Source: Pseudomonas frederiksbergensis (GTDB taxonomy: Bacteria; Pseudomonadota; Gammaproteobacteria; Pseudomonadales; Pseudomonadaceae). Taken from it: DNA of 64,000 nt. The notes under the pieces were generated by a model. The model was not told where the DNA came from and made no database searches. It saw nothing but the letters and a program-made list of their open reading frames with translations. Positions 9,788 through 18,394 of the stretch are shown here, piece by piece; position 1 is the first letter of the stretch; each line of letters starts with the position of its first letter. The stretch lies in NCBI RefSeq assembly GCF_001952935.1, contig NZ_CP018319.1, positions 5,848,001 through 5,912,000 on the forward strand, read 5' to 3'. The translations under genes were made by a program, and so were the position numbers.

Positions 9788-11155
9788 GTGATCAAGACCC
9801 TGAACCACCTCCCGCATCCGCACGAGAATGCGGCCGCCCTCGCCGGCCATTTCACCGATCTGGCGCCACCGCTCAACGACCGCCAGGCCCATCTGGAAGC
9901 CTCGCGCTGCCTGTATTGCTACGACGCGCCATGCGTGAATGCCTGTCCGAGCGAGATCGACATTCCGTCGTTCATCCGCAATATCCATCAGGAAAACGTT
10001 CAGGGCGCCGCGCAGAAAATCCTCTCGGCAAACATCCTCGGCGGCAGTTGCGCCCGGGTGTGCCCAACGGAAGTGCTTTGCCAGCAAGCCTGCGTGCGCA
10101 ACAACGACCATGAATGCGCACCAGTGCTGATCGGCCTGTTGCAGCGTTACGCCGTCGACAACGCACACTTCAGCGAACACCCCTTCACCCGTGCTGCCTC
10201 AACCGGCAAGCGCATCGCCGTGGTGGGAGCCGGCCCGGCCGGTTTGTCCTGCGCTCACCGCAGTGCCATGCACGGTCATGACGTGGTGATTTTCGAGGCA
10301 CGGGAAAAGGCTGGCGGCCTCAACGAATACGGGATCGCCAAGTACAAACTGGTGGATGACTACGCGCAGAAGGAGCTTGAGTTCCTATTGGAAATCGGCG
10401 GGATCGAAATCCGCCACGGGCAGAAACTTGGAGAGAACCTGACGCTCAGCGATCTGCATCAGCAATTCGATGCGGTGTTCCTCGGCCTCGGCCTGGCCGC
10501 CAGCAAACAGCTGGGTCTTGCTCATGAAGATGCACCGGGCCTGCTCGCCGCTACTGACTACATCCGCGAACTGCGTCAGGCCGACGACCTGACCCAACTC
10601 CCCCTCGCTGACCGTTGCATCGTTTTGGGCGCCGGCAACACCGCCATCGACATGGCCGTGCAAATGGCACGTCTGGGGGCACGCGACGTCAATCTGGTGT
10701 ACCGCCGCGGCGTCGATGAAATGGGCGCGACAGGTCACGAACAGGACATCGCCAAGGCCAATCAGGTGCGCCTGTTGACTTGGGCTCAACCTGAAGAAGT
10801 GCTACTCGATGATCAAGGCAACGTGCGCGGCATGCGCTTCGCCCGCACTCACCTGGTAGACGGTCGCCTGCAAACCACCGGCGAAACCTTCGAACTGGCC
10901 GCAGATGCGATCTTCAAAGCCATCGGCCAGGCCTTCGACGCCAGCGCCCTCGCCGACCCGCTGGCCCGTGAACTCAAGCGTGAGGGCGAGCGGATTCAAG
11001 TGGACGAAAACCTGCGCACCAGCATCCCCGGCGTGTACGCCGGCGGTGACTGCACCAGTCTCGATCAGGACCTCACCGTACAGGCCGTGCAGCACGGCAA
11101 ACGGGCCGCAGAGGCGATCAACGCCCAACTCATGCTCAACGTGGAGGCAGCGTAA
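9788..11155 (+). CDS. preT: Dihydropyrimidine dehydrogenase subunit PreT (455 aa)
   Basis: This is the flavin/NAD(P)H subunit that works with PreA to reduce uracil and thymine. The N-terminus has two Fe-S motifs: CLYCYDAPCVNACP (residues about 39-52) and CARVCPTEVLCQQACV (about 86-101). An FAD-binding VVGAGPAGLS follows near 145, and the NAD(P)H site VLGAGNTAIDMAVQMARLG near 280. The start is a GTG at 9788 with GAGG exactly 8 bp upstream; an ATG at 9722 lies inside the repeat and has no ribosome site. preA begins immediately after its stop, so the two subunits are coexpressed. Confidence 0.95.
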   Translation: MIKTLNHLPHPHENAAALAGHFTDLAPPLNDRQAHLEASRCLYCYDAPCVNACPSEIDIPSFIRNIHQENVQGAAQKILSANILGGSCARVCPTEVLCQQACVRNNDHECAPVLIGLLQRYAVDNAHFSEHPFTRAASTGKRIAVVGAGPAGLSCAHRSAMHGHDVVIFEAREKAGGLNEYGIAKYKLVDDYAQKELEFLLEIGGIEIRHGQKLGENLTLSDLHQQFDAVFLGLGLAASKQLGLAHEDAPGLLAATDYIRELRQADDLTQLPLADRCIVLGAGNTAIDMAVQMARLGARDVNLVYRRGVDEMGATGHEQDIAKANQVRLLTWAQPEEVLLDDQGNVRGMRFARTHLVDGRLQTTGETFELAADAIFKAIGQAFDASALADPLARELKREGERIQVDENLRTSIPGVYAGGDCTSLDQDLTVQAVQHGKRAAEAINAQLMLNVEAA

Positions 11156-12430
11156 ATGGCCGATCTCTCGATTGTCTTCGCCGGCATCAAAGCCCCCAAT
11201 CCGTTCTGGCTGGCCTCCGCGCCACCGACCGATAAAGCCTACAACGTGGTTCGCGCCTTCGAGGCCGGCTGGGGTGGCGTGGTCTGGAAAACCCTGGGTG
11301 AAGACCCGGCGGCGGTCAACGTGTCGTCGCGTTACTCGGCGCACTTTGGCGCCAACCGCGAAGTGGTGGGTTTCAACAACATCGAGCTGATCACCGATCG
11401 CTCACTGGAGATCAATCTGCGGGAAATCACTCAGGTCAAAAAGGACTGGCCGGACCGCGCGCTGATCGTGTCGCTGATGGTGCCCTGCGTCGAAGAATCC
11501 TGGAAAACCATCCTGCCGCTGGTGGAAGCCACCGGCGCCGATGGCATCGAACTGAACTTCGGTTGCCCGCACGGGATGCCGGAGCGCGGCATGGGCGCGG
11601 CGGTCGGCCAGGTGCCGGAGTACGTCGAACAGGTCACCCGTTGGTGCAAGACGTACTGCTCGCTGCCGGTAATCGTCAAGCTCACGCCGAACATCACCGA
11701 CATTCGCGTCGCCGCCCGCGCAGCTCATCGGGGTGGTGCGGATGCGGTGTCGCTGATCAACACGATCAACTCGATCACCAGCGTCAACCTGGAACGCATG
11801 GTCGCCAATCCCGCCGTGGGCAGTCAAAGCACCCACGGCGGTTATTGCGGTTCGGCGGTCAAGCCCATTGCGCTGAACATGGTCGCCGAAATTGCCCGCG
11901 ACCCACAGACCCAAGGCCTGCCAATCTCCGGCATTGGCGGCATCGGCAGCTGGCGCGACGCGGCGGAATTCATTGCGCTGGGCAGCGGCTCGGTGCAGGT
12001 GTGCACGGCGGCGATGCTGCATGGCTTTCGGATTGTCGAGGAGATGAAGGACGGTTTATCGCGCTGGATGGACAGTCAGGGCTATGCCAGCGTATCGGAT
12101 TTTTCCGGGCGTGCGGTGGGCAACACCACGGACTGGAAGTACCTGGACATCAACTATCAAGTGATTGCCAGGATTGACCAGGAGGCCTGCATCGGTTGCG
12201 GTCGTTGCCACATTGCTTGCGAAGACACTTCGCACCAGGCGGTTGCGAGCCTTAAGCAGGCGGATGGGACGCATAAATATGAAGTGATCGATGATGAATG
12301 CGTGGGGTGCAATCTGTGTCAGATCACGTGCCCGGTGCAGGATTGTATCGAGATGGTGCCGATGGAGAATGGGAAGCCGTTTCTGGATTGGAATCATGAC
12401 CCGAGGAATCCGTATCACGTCGCTCCCTGA
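11156..12430 (+). CDS. preA: NAD-dependent dihydropyrimidine dehydrogenase subunit PreA (424 aa)
   Basis: The catalytic FMN barrel resembles dihydroorotate dehydrogenase: NPFWLASAPPT at the start, the substrate loop ELNFGCPHGMPERGMGAA near residue 135, and GIGGIGSWRDAAEFIALG near 260. The C-terminus adds two [4Fe-4S] ferredoxin motifs, CIGCGRCHIACED and CVGCNLCQITCP (about 345-405). Reduction of uracil to dihydrouracil is the established role of PreTA; it also runs in reverse. The ATG directly follows the preT TAA stop. A family A repeat begins 2 bp after its stop. Confidence 0.95.
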   Translation: MADLSIVFAGIKAPNPFWLASAPPTDKAYNVVRAFEAGWGGVVWKTLGEDPAAVNVSSRYSAHFGANREVVGFNNIELITDRSLEINLREITQVKKDWPDRALIVSLMVPCVEESWKTILPLVEATGADGIELNFGCPHGMPERGMGAAVGQVPEYVEQVTRWCKTYCSLPVIVKLTPNITDIRVAARAAHRGGADAVSLINTINSITSVNLERMVANPAVGSQSTHGGYCGSAVKPIALNMVAEIARDPQTQGLPISGIGGIGSWRDAAEFIALGSGSVQVCTAAMLHGFRIVEEMKDGLSRWMDSQGYASVSDFSGRAVGNTTDWKYLDINYQVIARIDQEACIGCGRCHIACEDTSHQAVASLKQADGTHKYEVIDDECVGCNLCQITCPVQDCIEMVPMENGKPFLDWNHDPRNPYHVAP

Positions 12431-12431
12431 C

Positions 12432-12538
12432 TGATCGTTCCCACGCTCTGCGTGGGAATGCAGCCCGGGACGCTCTGCGTACCAAAGCGGACGCAGAGCG
12501 TCCATTGAGGCATTCCCACGCAGAGCGTGGGAACGATC
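12432..12538. repeat. Family A interspersed repeat, copy 3
   Basis: The same 107-bp inverted architecture as the other copies, between the convergent preA and TetR genes, directly adjoining both stop codons. It could act as a bidirectional transcription end because the long arms form strong hairpins, but no T-run is present. Confidence 0.9.
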
Positions 12539-12541
12539 GAG

Positions 12542-13162
12542 TTAGGGCTCCAACCCAATCCCCCGCAAGATCACACTCGTCACCGTCTGCACCGCCCGCT
12601 CGAACTGCATGTCCGACAATGGTTGGTGGTCATTCAGAATATTCACCTGATGATCAAAGTCGGCGTAATGCTGGGTAGACGCCCAGATCATGTACAGCAG
12701 GCTCGAAGGTTCTACCGGCAGTATGCGTTTGTCGTCCACCCACTGGCGGATTTTCGCTTCTTTCATCTTGGCCCAGTCGTACAGACTGACGTCCAGTTTC
12801 TCGCCGAGGGTCGGCGCGCCGTGGATGATTTCGTTGGCCCAGACTTTGGAGCCGTAAGGCCGGCTGCGGGAGTGGTTCATCTTGGCGCGGATGTAGCTGC
12901 TGAGCACCACGCGCGGGTCGTCGAACATCTCGAAGCACAGGGCGTCCTGTTTCCACACTTCCAGCAAACCCAACAGCACAGCGCTGTACAGCTCACTCTT
13001 GGTGCTGAAGTAGTAATGCAGGTTGGAGCGCGGCAGTTGCACTTCGGCAGCGATGTCGGCCATGGCAGTGCCGCCGAAACCTTTTTCGGCGAAAACCTTT
13101 TCGGCTCCCAACAGAATTTTCTCGACGTTACTGCGACGAATCTCGATCTTGTGATTGCCCAT
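12542..13162 (-). CDS. TetR/AcrR-family regulator, RutR-like (206 aa)
   Basis: The N-terminal helix-turn-helix is GTAMADIAAEVQLPRSNLHYYFSTKSEL (split here: AMADIAAEV, then LPRSNLHYYF) near residues 30-57. The C-terminal ligand domain has the RutR/YcdC features SSYIRAKM, SKVWANEIIHG and WASTQHYADF. RutR senses uracil in E. coli and controls pyrimidine use, so regulation of this catabolic cluster is the natural inference. The ATG at 13162 follows AGGGAG; an upstream in-frame start would add 20 residues. It is convergent with preA and divergent from copC. Confidence 0.85.
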   Translation of the reverse strand: MGNHKIEIRRSNVEKILLGAEKVFAEKGFGGTAMADIAAEVQLPRSNLHYYFSTKSELYSAVLLGLLEVWKQDALCFEMFDDPRVVLSSYIRAKMNHSRSRPYGSKVWANEIIHGAPTLGEKLDVSLYDWAKMKEAKIRQWVDDKRILPVEPSSLLYMIWASTQHYADFDHQVNILNDHQPLSDMQFERAVQTVTSVILRGIGLEP

Positions 13163-13302
13163 GAGGGCTCCCTGACAACAGCGTTGCTCAAGACTAGCAT
13201 CCGCTCTACCTCGCGGCGACAAGGGAAAACGAAACTTCGTACACCCAGCTACACGCAGGTAAACTGGCCGCCTTTTCGAACCTGCCTCAGAGGTATTCCA
13301 CG

Positions 13303-13668
13303 ATGCTGCTCAAGAAAACCCTGACCACCGTCGCCCTGCTCGGCTCGCTGTTCGCCGCTTCATCGGTGTTTGCCCACGCCCATCTGAAAGACCAGGCCCC
13401 GGCCGCCGACAGCACGGTGAGCGCACCGTCGGAGTTGCGCCTGGTGTTTTCCGAAGGCGTTGAAGCGACCTTTTCCAAGGTCTCGATCAGCAAGGACGGC
13501 GCTCCCGTTCCGGTGAAAAGCCTCGCCACCGAAGGCAGTGACAAGAAAACCCTGATCGTCACCCCGGCCGCACCGTTGGCAGCGGGTGCCTACAAAGTCG
13601 AATGGCACGCGGTGTCGGTCGATACCCACAAAAGCGAAGGCGCCTATGGCTTCAAGGTTGGCCAGTAA
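13303..13668 (+). CDS. copC: CopC-domain periplasmic copper-binding protein (121 aa)
   Basis: A signal peptide (KKTLTTVALLGSLFAASSVFA, here quoted only as KKTLTTVALL...SSVFA) is cut before HAHLKDQAPAADS. The mature protein begins with His, the ligand of the Cu(II) site in CopC proteins, and has DTHKSEGAYGFKV near the C-terminus with the second His. The length matches the short CopC/YobA family. CopC hands copper to CopD, which is encoded 3 bp downstream. A methionine-rich Cu(I) site as in plasmid CopC is absent. Confidence 0.85.
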   Translation: MLLKKTLTTVALLGSLFAASSVFAHAHLKDQAPAADSTVSAPSELRLVFSEGVEATFSKVSISKDGAPVPVKSLATEGSDKKTLIVTPAAPLAAGAYKVEWHAVSVDTHKSEGAYGFKVGQ

Positions 13669-13671
13669 TTC

Positions 13672-14532
13672 ATGACGAGCGCGCTGGTGCTGTGCCGCTT
13701 TGTGCATTTCACCGTCGTGCTGATGTTGTTCGGGGCGTGGGTGTTCAGGCCGCTGCTGGTCAATGGCAACGCTGGACATCTGGATCAGCGACTGACGAAA
13801 ACAACCTGCTGGCTGGCGGTGACGGCGCTGGTCACTGGCGTCAGCTGGTTGCTGCTGATCACCGCCAGCATGGCCGGCTCCTGGGAGGCGGCATTCGATC
13901 CATCGACCCTGCGACTCGTGCTCGGCAATACATTTTTCGGCCAGGTCTGGCGCTGGCACCTACTGCTCAATGCGTTGTTGGTGGCGCTGCTGATGTCGCC
14001 CTTGCGTGCCAACCTGCCCCTGCGAATCGGCCTCGCCAGCCTGCTGCTGGCCACCCTCGCCCCGGTCGGCCACGGGGCCATGCTCGACGGCCTCGATGGC
14101 CAATTGCTGATCCTCAATCAAATCATTCACCTGACCTGCGTCGGTGCCTGGCTCGGCGGCTTGATGGTGTTGGTGCTGATCCTGCGGCAGCCGGCAGAGC
14201 ATTCCATCAAGGCGACCTTGCAACGCTTCAGCGGCATTGGTTACGTCTTGGTGGCGGGGTTGGTGATGACCGGCTTGATCAACGTGCGGGTACTCACCGG
14301 GCAATTCTGGCCGACGCCGTTGCTGTCCGGGTTTGCACTGATTCTGTTGGTCAAGGTTGTGCTGGTCGCCGCGATGCTGGGGCTGGCGTTGTTCAATCGG
14401 CTGCGGATCAAGCATTGCGAGCAACGACTGCCAACGCTGAAAACCAGCGTGATCATGGAATGGTTTCTGGGGATTGGCGCGGTGGCTGCCGTTTCACTTC
14501 TGGGCACCATGCCCCCGATGATCGTGAGCTAA
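13672..14532 (+). CDS. copD: CopD-family copper-transport membrane protein (286 aa)
   Basis: Eight or so hydrophobic helices start with ALVLCRFVHFTVVLMLFG, typical of CopD, with conserved histidines at the helix ends (RFVHF, WRWHLLLN, GHGAML, IIHLTCVGAWLGGL). It probably moves copper across the inner membrane after delivery by CopC. It starts 3 bp after the copC stop and is clearly in the same operon. A family B repeat follows its stop by 12 bp. Confidence 0.85.
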   Translation: MTSALVLCRFVHFTVVLMLFGAWVFRPLLVNGNAGHLDQRLTKTTCWLAVTALVTGVSWLLLITASMAGSWEAAFDPSTLRLVLGNTFFGQVWRWHLLLNALLVALLMSPLRANLPLRIGLASLLLATLAPVGHGAMLDGLDGQLLILNQIIHLTCVGAWLGGLMVLVLILRQPAEHSIKATLQRFSGIGYVLVAGLVMTGLINVRVLTGQFWPTPLLSGFALILLVKVVLVAAMLGLALFNRLRIKHCEQRLPTLKTSVIMEWFLGIGAVAAVSLLGTMPPMIVS

Positions 14533-14543
14533 ACACAATCCAA

Positions 14544-14634
14544 TGTGGGAGCGGGCTTGCTCGCGAAGGCGGCGTCACATTCAACACATTGGCTGACTGA
14601 CACACCGCTTTCGCGAGCAAGCCCGCTCCCACAG
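14544..14634. repeat. Family B palindromic repeat pair (REPIN-like)
   Basis: TGTGGGAGCGGGCTTGCTCG and its inverse frame about 45 bp of unrelated DNA. This is the common REP type of fluorescent pseudomonads. It separates copD from the OprD gene. Other copies: 21374, 23666, 35103, 47947 and a split copy at 24959. Confidence 0.9.
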
Positions 14635-14670
14635 GGGTTCTTTGACATACCATAAAATCGCACCAAGTCA

Positions 14671-14737
14671 TCGTACAACTTCTGATTGACATTCCCCGTA
14701 ACACTTGCAAATAATCCGCCCCAGTGTTGTACGACGA
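14671..14737 (+). promoter_or_regulatory. OprD promoter with two GntR/FadR-type operator half-matches
   Basis: A -35 TTGACA (14686-14691) and -10 AATAAT (14710-14715) are 18 bp apart. The FadR-subfamily consensus TNGTNNNACNA is matched exactly by TTGTACGACGA (14727-14737), just after the predicted transcription start. A near match, TCGTACAACTT (14671-14681), lies upstream of the -35. The position suggests repression relieved by a sugar-acid ligand. Confidence 0.6.
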
Positions 14738-14782
14738 CGTATAACAAAAAATAAAAACAACAAGAAACACGGGAGCGTCACT

Positions 14783-16081
14783 GTGAGCAAGCTCGTCCGC
14801 AATTCCTCTGTCTCCATCCCTCGCCCAACCTTCGCACGCCGTCACACCCTGAGCCTGATCGGTTGCAGCAGCCTGGCCCTCGCCCTGCCCATGACCAGTC
14901 ATGCCGAAGGTTTCGTCGATGACGCCAAAGCCACGCTGAACCTGCGTAACTTCTACATCAACCGCAACTTCACCAACCCGGCCTACCCGCAGGGCAAGGC
15001 GGAAGAGTGGACGCAAAGCTTCATCCTCGATGCCAAATCCGGGTTCACCCAAGGCCCCATCGGTTTCGGCATGGATGTGTTGGGCCTGTACTCGGAAAAA
15101 CTCGACGGTGGCAAAGGCACGGGCGGCACCTCGTTGCTGCCGATTCATGACGACGGCCGCCCGGCCGACAATTACGGGCGCCTGGGTGTGGCGTTGAAAG
15201 CTAAAGTCTCGAAAACCGAATTGAAGGTCGGCGAATGGATGCCGGTGTTGCCGATCCTGCGCTCCGACGACGGCCGCTCCCTGCCGCAAACCTTCCGCGG
15301 TGGTCAGTTGACGTCCACCGAGATCAGTGGCCTGACGCTCTACGGTGGCCAGTTCCGCGCCAACAGCCCGCGCAACGATGCGAGCATGGAAGACATGTTC
15401 ATGAACGGCAAATCCGCGGCCTTCACCTCGGACCGTTTCAACTTTGGTGGCGGTGAATATGCATTCAACGAGAAGCGCACCCAGGTCGGCGTCTGGTACG
15501 CGCAACTCAGCGACATCTATCAGCAGCAGTATTTCAACCTGAGCCATAGCCAGCCCATCGGCGACTGGACCCTCGGCGCCAACCTTGGCTACTTCATCGG
15601 CAAGGAAGACGGCAGCGCCCTCGCCGGCGACCTCGACAACAAAACCGCGTTCGCCATGCTCTCGGCCAAATACGGCGGCAACACCTTCTTTGTCGGCCTG
15701 CAAAAACTCAGCGGCGACGATGCCTGGATGCGGGTCAACGGCACCAGCGGCGGCACCCTGGCTAACGACAGCTATAACTCCAGCTACGACAACGCCAAGG
15801 AACGATCCTGGCAGCTGCGTCACGACTACAACTTTGTGGCGCTGGGCATTCCCGGCCTGACGATGATGAATCGCTACATCAGCGGCGATAACGTGCACAC
15901 AGGCATCATCACCGACGGCAAGGAATGGGGCCGCGAATCAGAACTGGCTTACACCGTGCAGAGCGGTGTGCTGAAGAACCTCAACGTCAAATGGCGTAAC
16001 GCGTCGATCCGCAAGGACTTCAGCACCAATGAATTCGACGAAAACCGCATTATCATCAACTACCCGATCTCTTTGCTGTAA
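14783..16081 (+). CDS. OprD-family outer-membrane porin (432 aa)
   Basis: A long signal peptide (residues about 1-42, RRHTLSLIGCSSLALALP, ending SHAEG) leads into the OprD family N-terminus FVDDAKATLNLRNFYINRNF. Typical motifs follow: AEEWTQSFILDAKSGFTQGPIGFGMD is the first hairpin region (quoted in part), and the C-terminus ends in ENRIIINYPISLL, a beta-barrel terminal strand. OprD members take up small carboxylates, sugars acids or basic amino acids. Next to uronate dehydrogenase it likely imports uronate or glucarate. The GTG at 14783 has GGGAG 7 bp upstream. The same operator type precedes the next gene. Confidence 0.85.
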   Translation: MSKLVRNSSVSIPRPTFARRHTLSLIGCSSLALALPMTSHAEGFVDDAKATLNLRNFYINRNFTNPAYPQGKAEEWTQSFILDAKSGFTQGPIGFGMDVLGLYSEKLDGGKGTGGTSLLPIHDDGRPADNYGRLGVALKAKVSKTELKVGEWMPVLPILRSDDGRSLPQTFRGGQLTSTEISGLTLYGGQFRANSPRNDASMEDMFMNGKSAAFTSDRFNFGGGEYAFNEKRTQVGVWYAQLSDIYQQQYFNLSHSQPIGDWTLGANLGYFIGKEDGSALAGDLDNKTAFAMLSAKYGGNTFFVGLQKLSGDDAWMRVNGTSGGTLANDSYNSSYDNAKERSWQLRHDYNFVALGIPGLTMMNRYISGDNVHTGIITDGKEWGRESELAYTVQSGVLKNLNVKWRNASIRKDFSTNEFDENRIIINYPISLL

Positions 16082-16142
16082 GCCAGCTGCTACATCGATT
16101 GTGGGGTGAGCAGACCCTCCGTCAATTTCAAACGATGACTCG

Positions 16143-16192
16143 TTGACAAGAACCGGAAAGCCTAACGATACTCCGACTTAGTCGTACGACAA
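16143..16192 (+). promoter_or_regulatory. udh promoter with GntR/FadR-type operator
   Basis: A -35 TTGACA (16143-16148) and a -10 GATACT (16167-16172), 18 bp apart, precede TCGTACGACAA (16182-16192), an exact TNGTNNNACNA match containing the perfect palindrome GTCGTACGAC. The layout equals that of the OprD promoter, so one regulator likely controls both. Confidence 0.6.
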
Positions 16193-16237
16193 CCTACAAC
16201 AAACCCAATAACAATAACTGCTTGTGCAGGGACTTCC

Positions 16238-17062
16238 ATGACAACCACTCCTACACCCCGCGCTCCTTTCAATCGTCTCCTCCTGACCGGTGCCGCCGGT
16301 GGCCTCGGCAAAGTCCTGCGCGAACGCCTGCGGCCCTATGCCAATGTGATTCGCCTGTCGGACATCGCCGACATCGCCCCGGCCATCGATGACCGTGAAG
16401 AAGTCGTGCCCTGCGACCTGGCTGACAAGCAAGCGGTCCATCAATTGGTTGAAGGCGTGGATGCGATCCTGCATTTCGGTGGTGTGTCGACGGAGCACTC
16501 GTTCGAAGAGATCCTCGGCGCCAACATCTGCGGCGTGTTCCACATTTATGAAGCCGCTCGCCGCCATGGGGTGAAGCGGGTGATTTTCGCCAGTTCCAAC
16601 CACGTGATCGGCTTCTACAAGCAGGATGAAGTGATCGACGCCCACTCCCCTCGCCGCCCGGACAGCTACTACGGTTTGTCCAAATCCTATGGCGAAGACA
16701 TGGCCAGTTTCTACTTCGACCGCTACGGCATCGAGACCGTCAGCGTGCGCATCGGCTCCTCGTTCCCGGAACCGCTGAACCGCCGAATGATGAGCACCTG
16801 GTTGAGCTTCGGCGACCTGACGCAATTGCTCGAATGCGCGCTGTACGCCCCTGATGTCGGCCACACCGTGGTCTACGGCATGTCCGACAACAAGGACGTC
16901 TGGTGGGACAACCGTTTCGCCACCTGCCTGGGTTATGAACCCCAGGACAGCTCCGAAGTGTTCCGCGAAAAAATCGAAGCCCAACCAATACCAGCCGCTG
17001 ATGACCCGGCACGGGTCTATCAGGGGGGTGCGTTTGTCGCGTCCGGCCCGTTCGGCGACTGA
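16238..17062 (+). CDS. udh: NAD+-dependent uronate dehydrogenase (274 aa)
   Basis: It oxidises D-galacturonate or D-glucuronate to the aldarolactone. The short SDR fold begins FNRLLLTGAAGGLGKVLRERL (NAD site TGAAGGLG near residue 18), then HFGGVSTEHSFEEILG near 85, and the catalytic SSNHVIGF (Ser near 125) with YYGLSKSYGED (Tyr near 147, Lys near 151). The C-terminus VYQGGAFVASGPF is characteristic of Udh from Pseudomonas. Overall similarity to the known P. putida/P. syringae enzymes is evident by eye. The lactonase gene follows after 53 bp. Confidence 0.95.
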   Translation: MTTTPTPRAPFNRLLLTGAAGGLGKVLRERLRPYANVIRLSDIADIAPAIDDREEVVPCDLADKQAVHQLVEGVDAILHFGGVSTEHSFEEILGANICGVFHIYEAARRHGVKRVIFASSNHVIGFYKQDEVIDAHSPRRPDSYYGLSKSYGEDMASFYFDRYGIETVSVRIGSSFPEPLNRRMMSTWLSFGDLTQLLECALYAPDVGHTVVYGMSDNKDVWWDNRFATCLGYEPQDSSEVFREKIEAQPIPAADDPARVYQGGAFVASGPFGD

Positions 17063-17115
17063 ACCCGCGCACATCACTTGATCCCGACAACAAAAACCCG
17101 AGGGAATGAGCTGTC

Positions 17116-18006
17116 ATGCAAGCCGAATTGATTGTCGATGCCCGTAACGCGGTCGGTGAATGCCCGGTCTGGATGCCTGAGGAAAACGCCCTGTATTGGG
17201 TTGATATTCCTGCCGGTGGACTTCAGCGCTGGAGCGCCGAAACCGGCCATGTCCACGCCTGGAGAGCACCGCAGATGCTCGCCTGCATTGCACGTCACCG
17301 CGATGGCAGTTGGGTTGCCGGGATGGAAAGCGGTTTTTTTCATCTGCACCCGCATAACGATGGCAGCCTCGACAGCAATCTCCTGGCGCCGGTCGAACAC
17401 GCCCGCACAGACATGCGCCTGAACGACGGTCGCTGCGATCGTCAGGGGCGTTTCTGGGCCGGCAGCATGGTGCTGAACATGGGCGCCAACGCTGCCGACG
17501 GCGCGCTTTACCGCTACAGCGCCGGGCAACACGGGCCGCTCGAGGCGCAACTCGGCGGGTTTATCGTGCCCAACGGTCTGGGTTTCAGCCCGGACGGGCG
17601 GACGATGTACCTGTCTGACTCTCATCCTCTGGTCCAGCAAATCTGGGCCTTCGATTACGACACCGACAGTGGCACACCGTCCAACCGACGGCTGTTTGTC
17701 GACATGCATCAGTTCGCTGGTCGTCCCGATGGCGCAGCGGTCGATGCCGAAGGCTGCTACTGGATTTGCGCCAATGACGCCGGGTTGATTCACCGTTTCA
17801 CTCCCGACGGCCGGCTGGACCGTTCCCTCGCCGTGCCGGTGAAAAAACCAAGCATGTGCGCCTTCGGCGGCAGTCGCCTGGACACCCTGTTCGTGACCTC
17901 GATCCGTCCCGGCGACGACCATGACGAACAGTCACTGGCCGGCGGTGTGTTCGCCCTAGATCCCGGCGTCAAAGGCTTGCCGGAGCCGTTGTTCAACGAT
18001 TGCTGA
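17116..18006 (+). CDS. SMP-30/gluconolactonase-family lactonase (296 aa)
   Basis: A six-bladed beta-propeller with the family's metal-binding positions: the first Glu in GECPVWMPEENALYWVD (residue about 14), RLNDGRCDRQGRFWAGSM near 100 (Asn and Asp), IVPNGLGFSPDGRTMYLSDS near 150, and PDGAAVDAEGCYWIC near 200. It probably opens the aldarolactone made by uronate dehydrogenase to galactarate or glucarate. The gene follows udh by 53 bp in the same direction. There is a GAATGAGC just upstream as a weak ribosome site. L-arabinonolactonase is an alternative, but the context favours the uronate product. Confidence 0.85.
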   Translation: MQAELIVDARNAVGECPVWMPEENALYWVDIPAGGLQRWSAETGHVHAWRAPQMLACIARHRDGSWVAGMESGFFHLHPHNDGSLDSNLLAPVEHARTDMRLNDGRCDRQGRFWAGSMVLNMGANAADGALYRYSAGQHGPLEAQLGGFIVPNGLGFSPDGRTMYLSDSHPLVQQIWAFDYDTDSGTPSNRRLFVDMHQFAGRPDGAAVDAEGCYWICANDAGLIHRFTPDGRLDRSLAVPVKKPSMCAFGGSRLDTLFVTSIRPGDDHDEQSLAGGVFALDPGVKGLPEPLFNDC

Positions 18007-18049
18007 TCACCCAGCTTTGAATGATGTGACTTGGCTGGCGAGGTCTCTC

Positions 18050-18171
18050 TGTGGCGAGGGAGCTTGCTCCCGCTGGGTCGCGCAGCGGCCCCCTGCAATT
18101 TTTCAGACAGTCCGAGTTTCCTGTATTTGCGACTGCTTCGCAGCCGAGCGGGAGCAAGCTCCCTCGCCACA
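18050..18171. repeat. Family C interspersed repeat, copy 1
   Basis: Outer arms TGTGGCGAGGGAGCTTGCTC and its inverse, inner arms GGTCGCGCAGCGGCC / GACTGCTTCGCAGCC, about 122 bp. Related copies are at 24975 and 34174. It lies between the lactonase and the aldose epimerase remnant. Confidence 0.85.
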
Positions 18172-18202
18172 AAAGCCTTTCAATGAGCTAGTAAAAATCA
18201 AC

Positions 18203-18394
18203 ATGACGCCAATAACTCTGGAACTCGAAGACGAATTCACCCACCTCACCCTCGCCCCCGAACTCGGTGGCAGCATCGTCAACTGGAGCGTGCGCGGCAC
18301 GGGTCTGCCGCTGTTGCGAGGATTGCGTTTGCTGAAGCAAGGCGAGTCAGCAGAACTTGGTTTCAGCCTGCACTATCGCTACCCCAGCAACTGA
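18203..18394 (+). pseudogene. Aldose 1-epimerase remnant, internally deleted (63 codons)
   Basis: The first 40 residues (TPITLELEDEFTHLTLAPEL, then GGSIVNWSVRGTGLPLLR) look like the start of a Pseudomonas aldose 1-epimerase. They pass directly into GLRLLKQGESAELGFSLHYR, which resembles the very end of the same enzyme. A normal member is about 280-300 aa, so roughly 230 codons appear to be lost in frame from the middle, including the catalytic His and Glu. The final 16 bases overlap the end of the convergent kinase gene. The remnant closes the uronate cluster. Confidence 0.6.
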
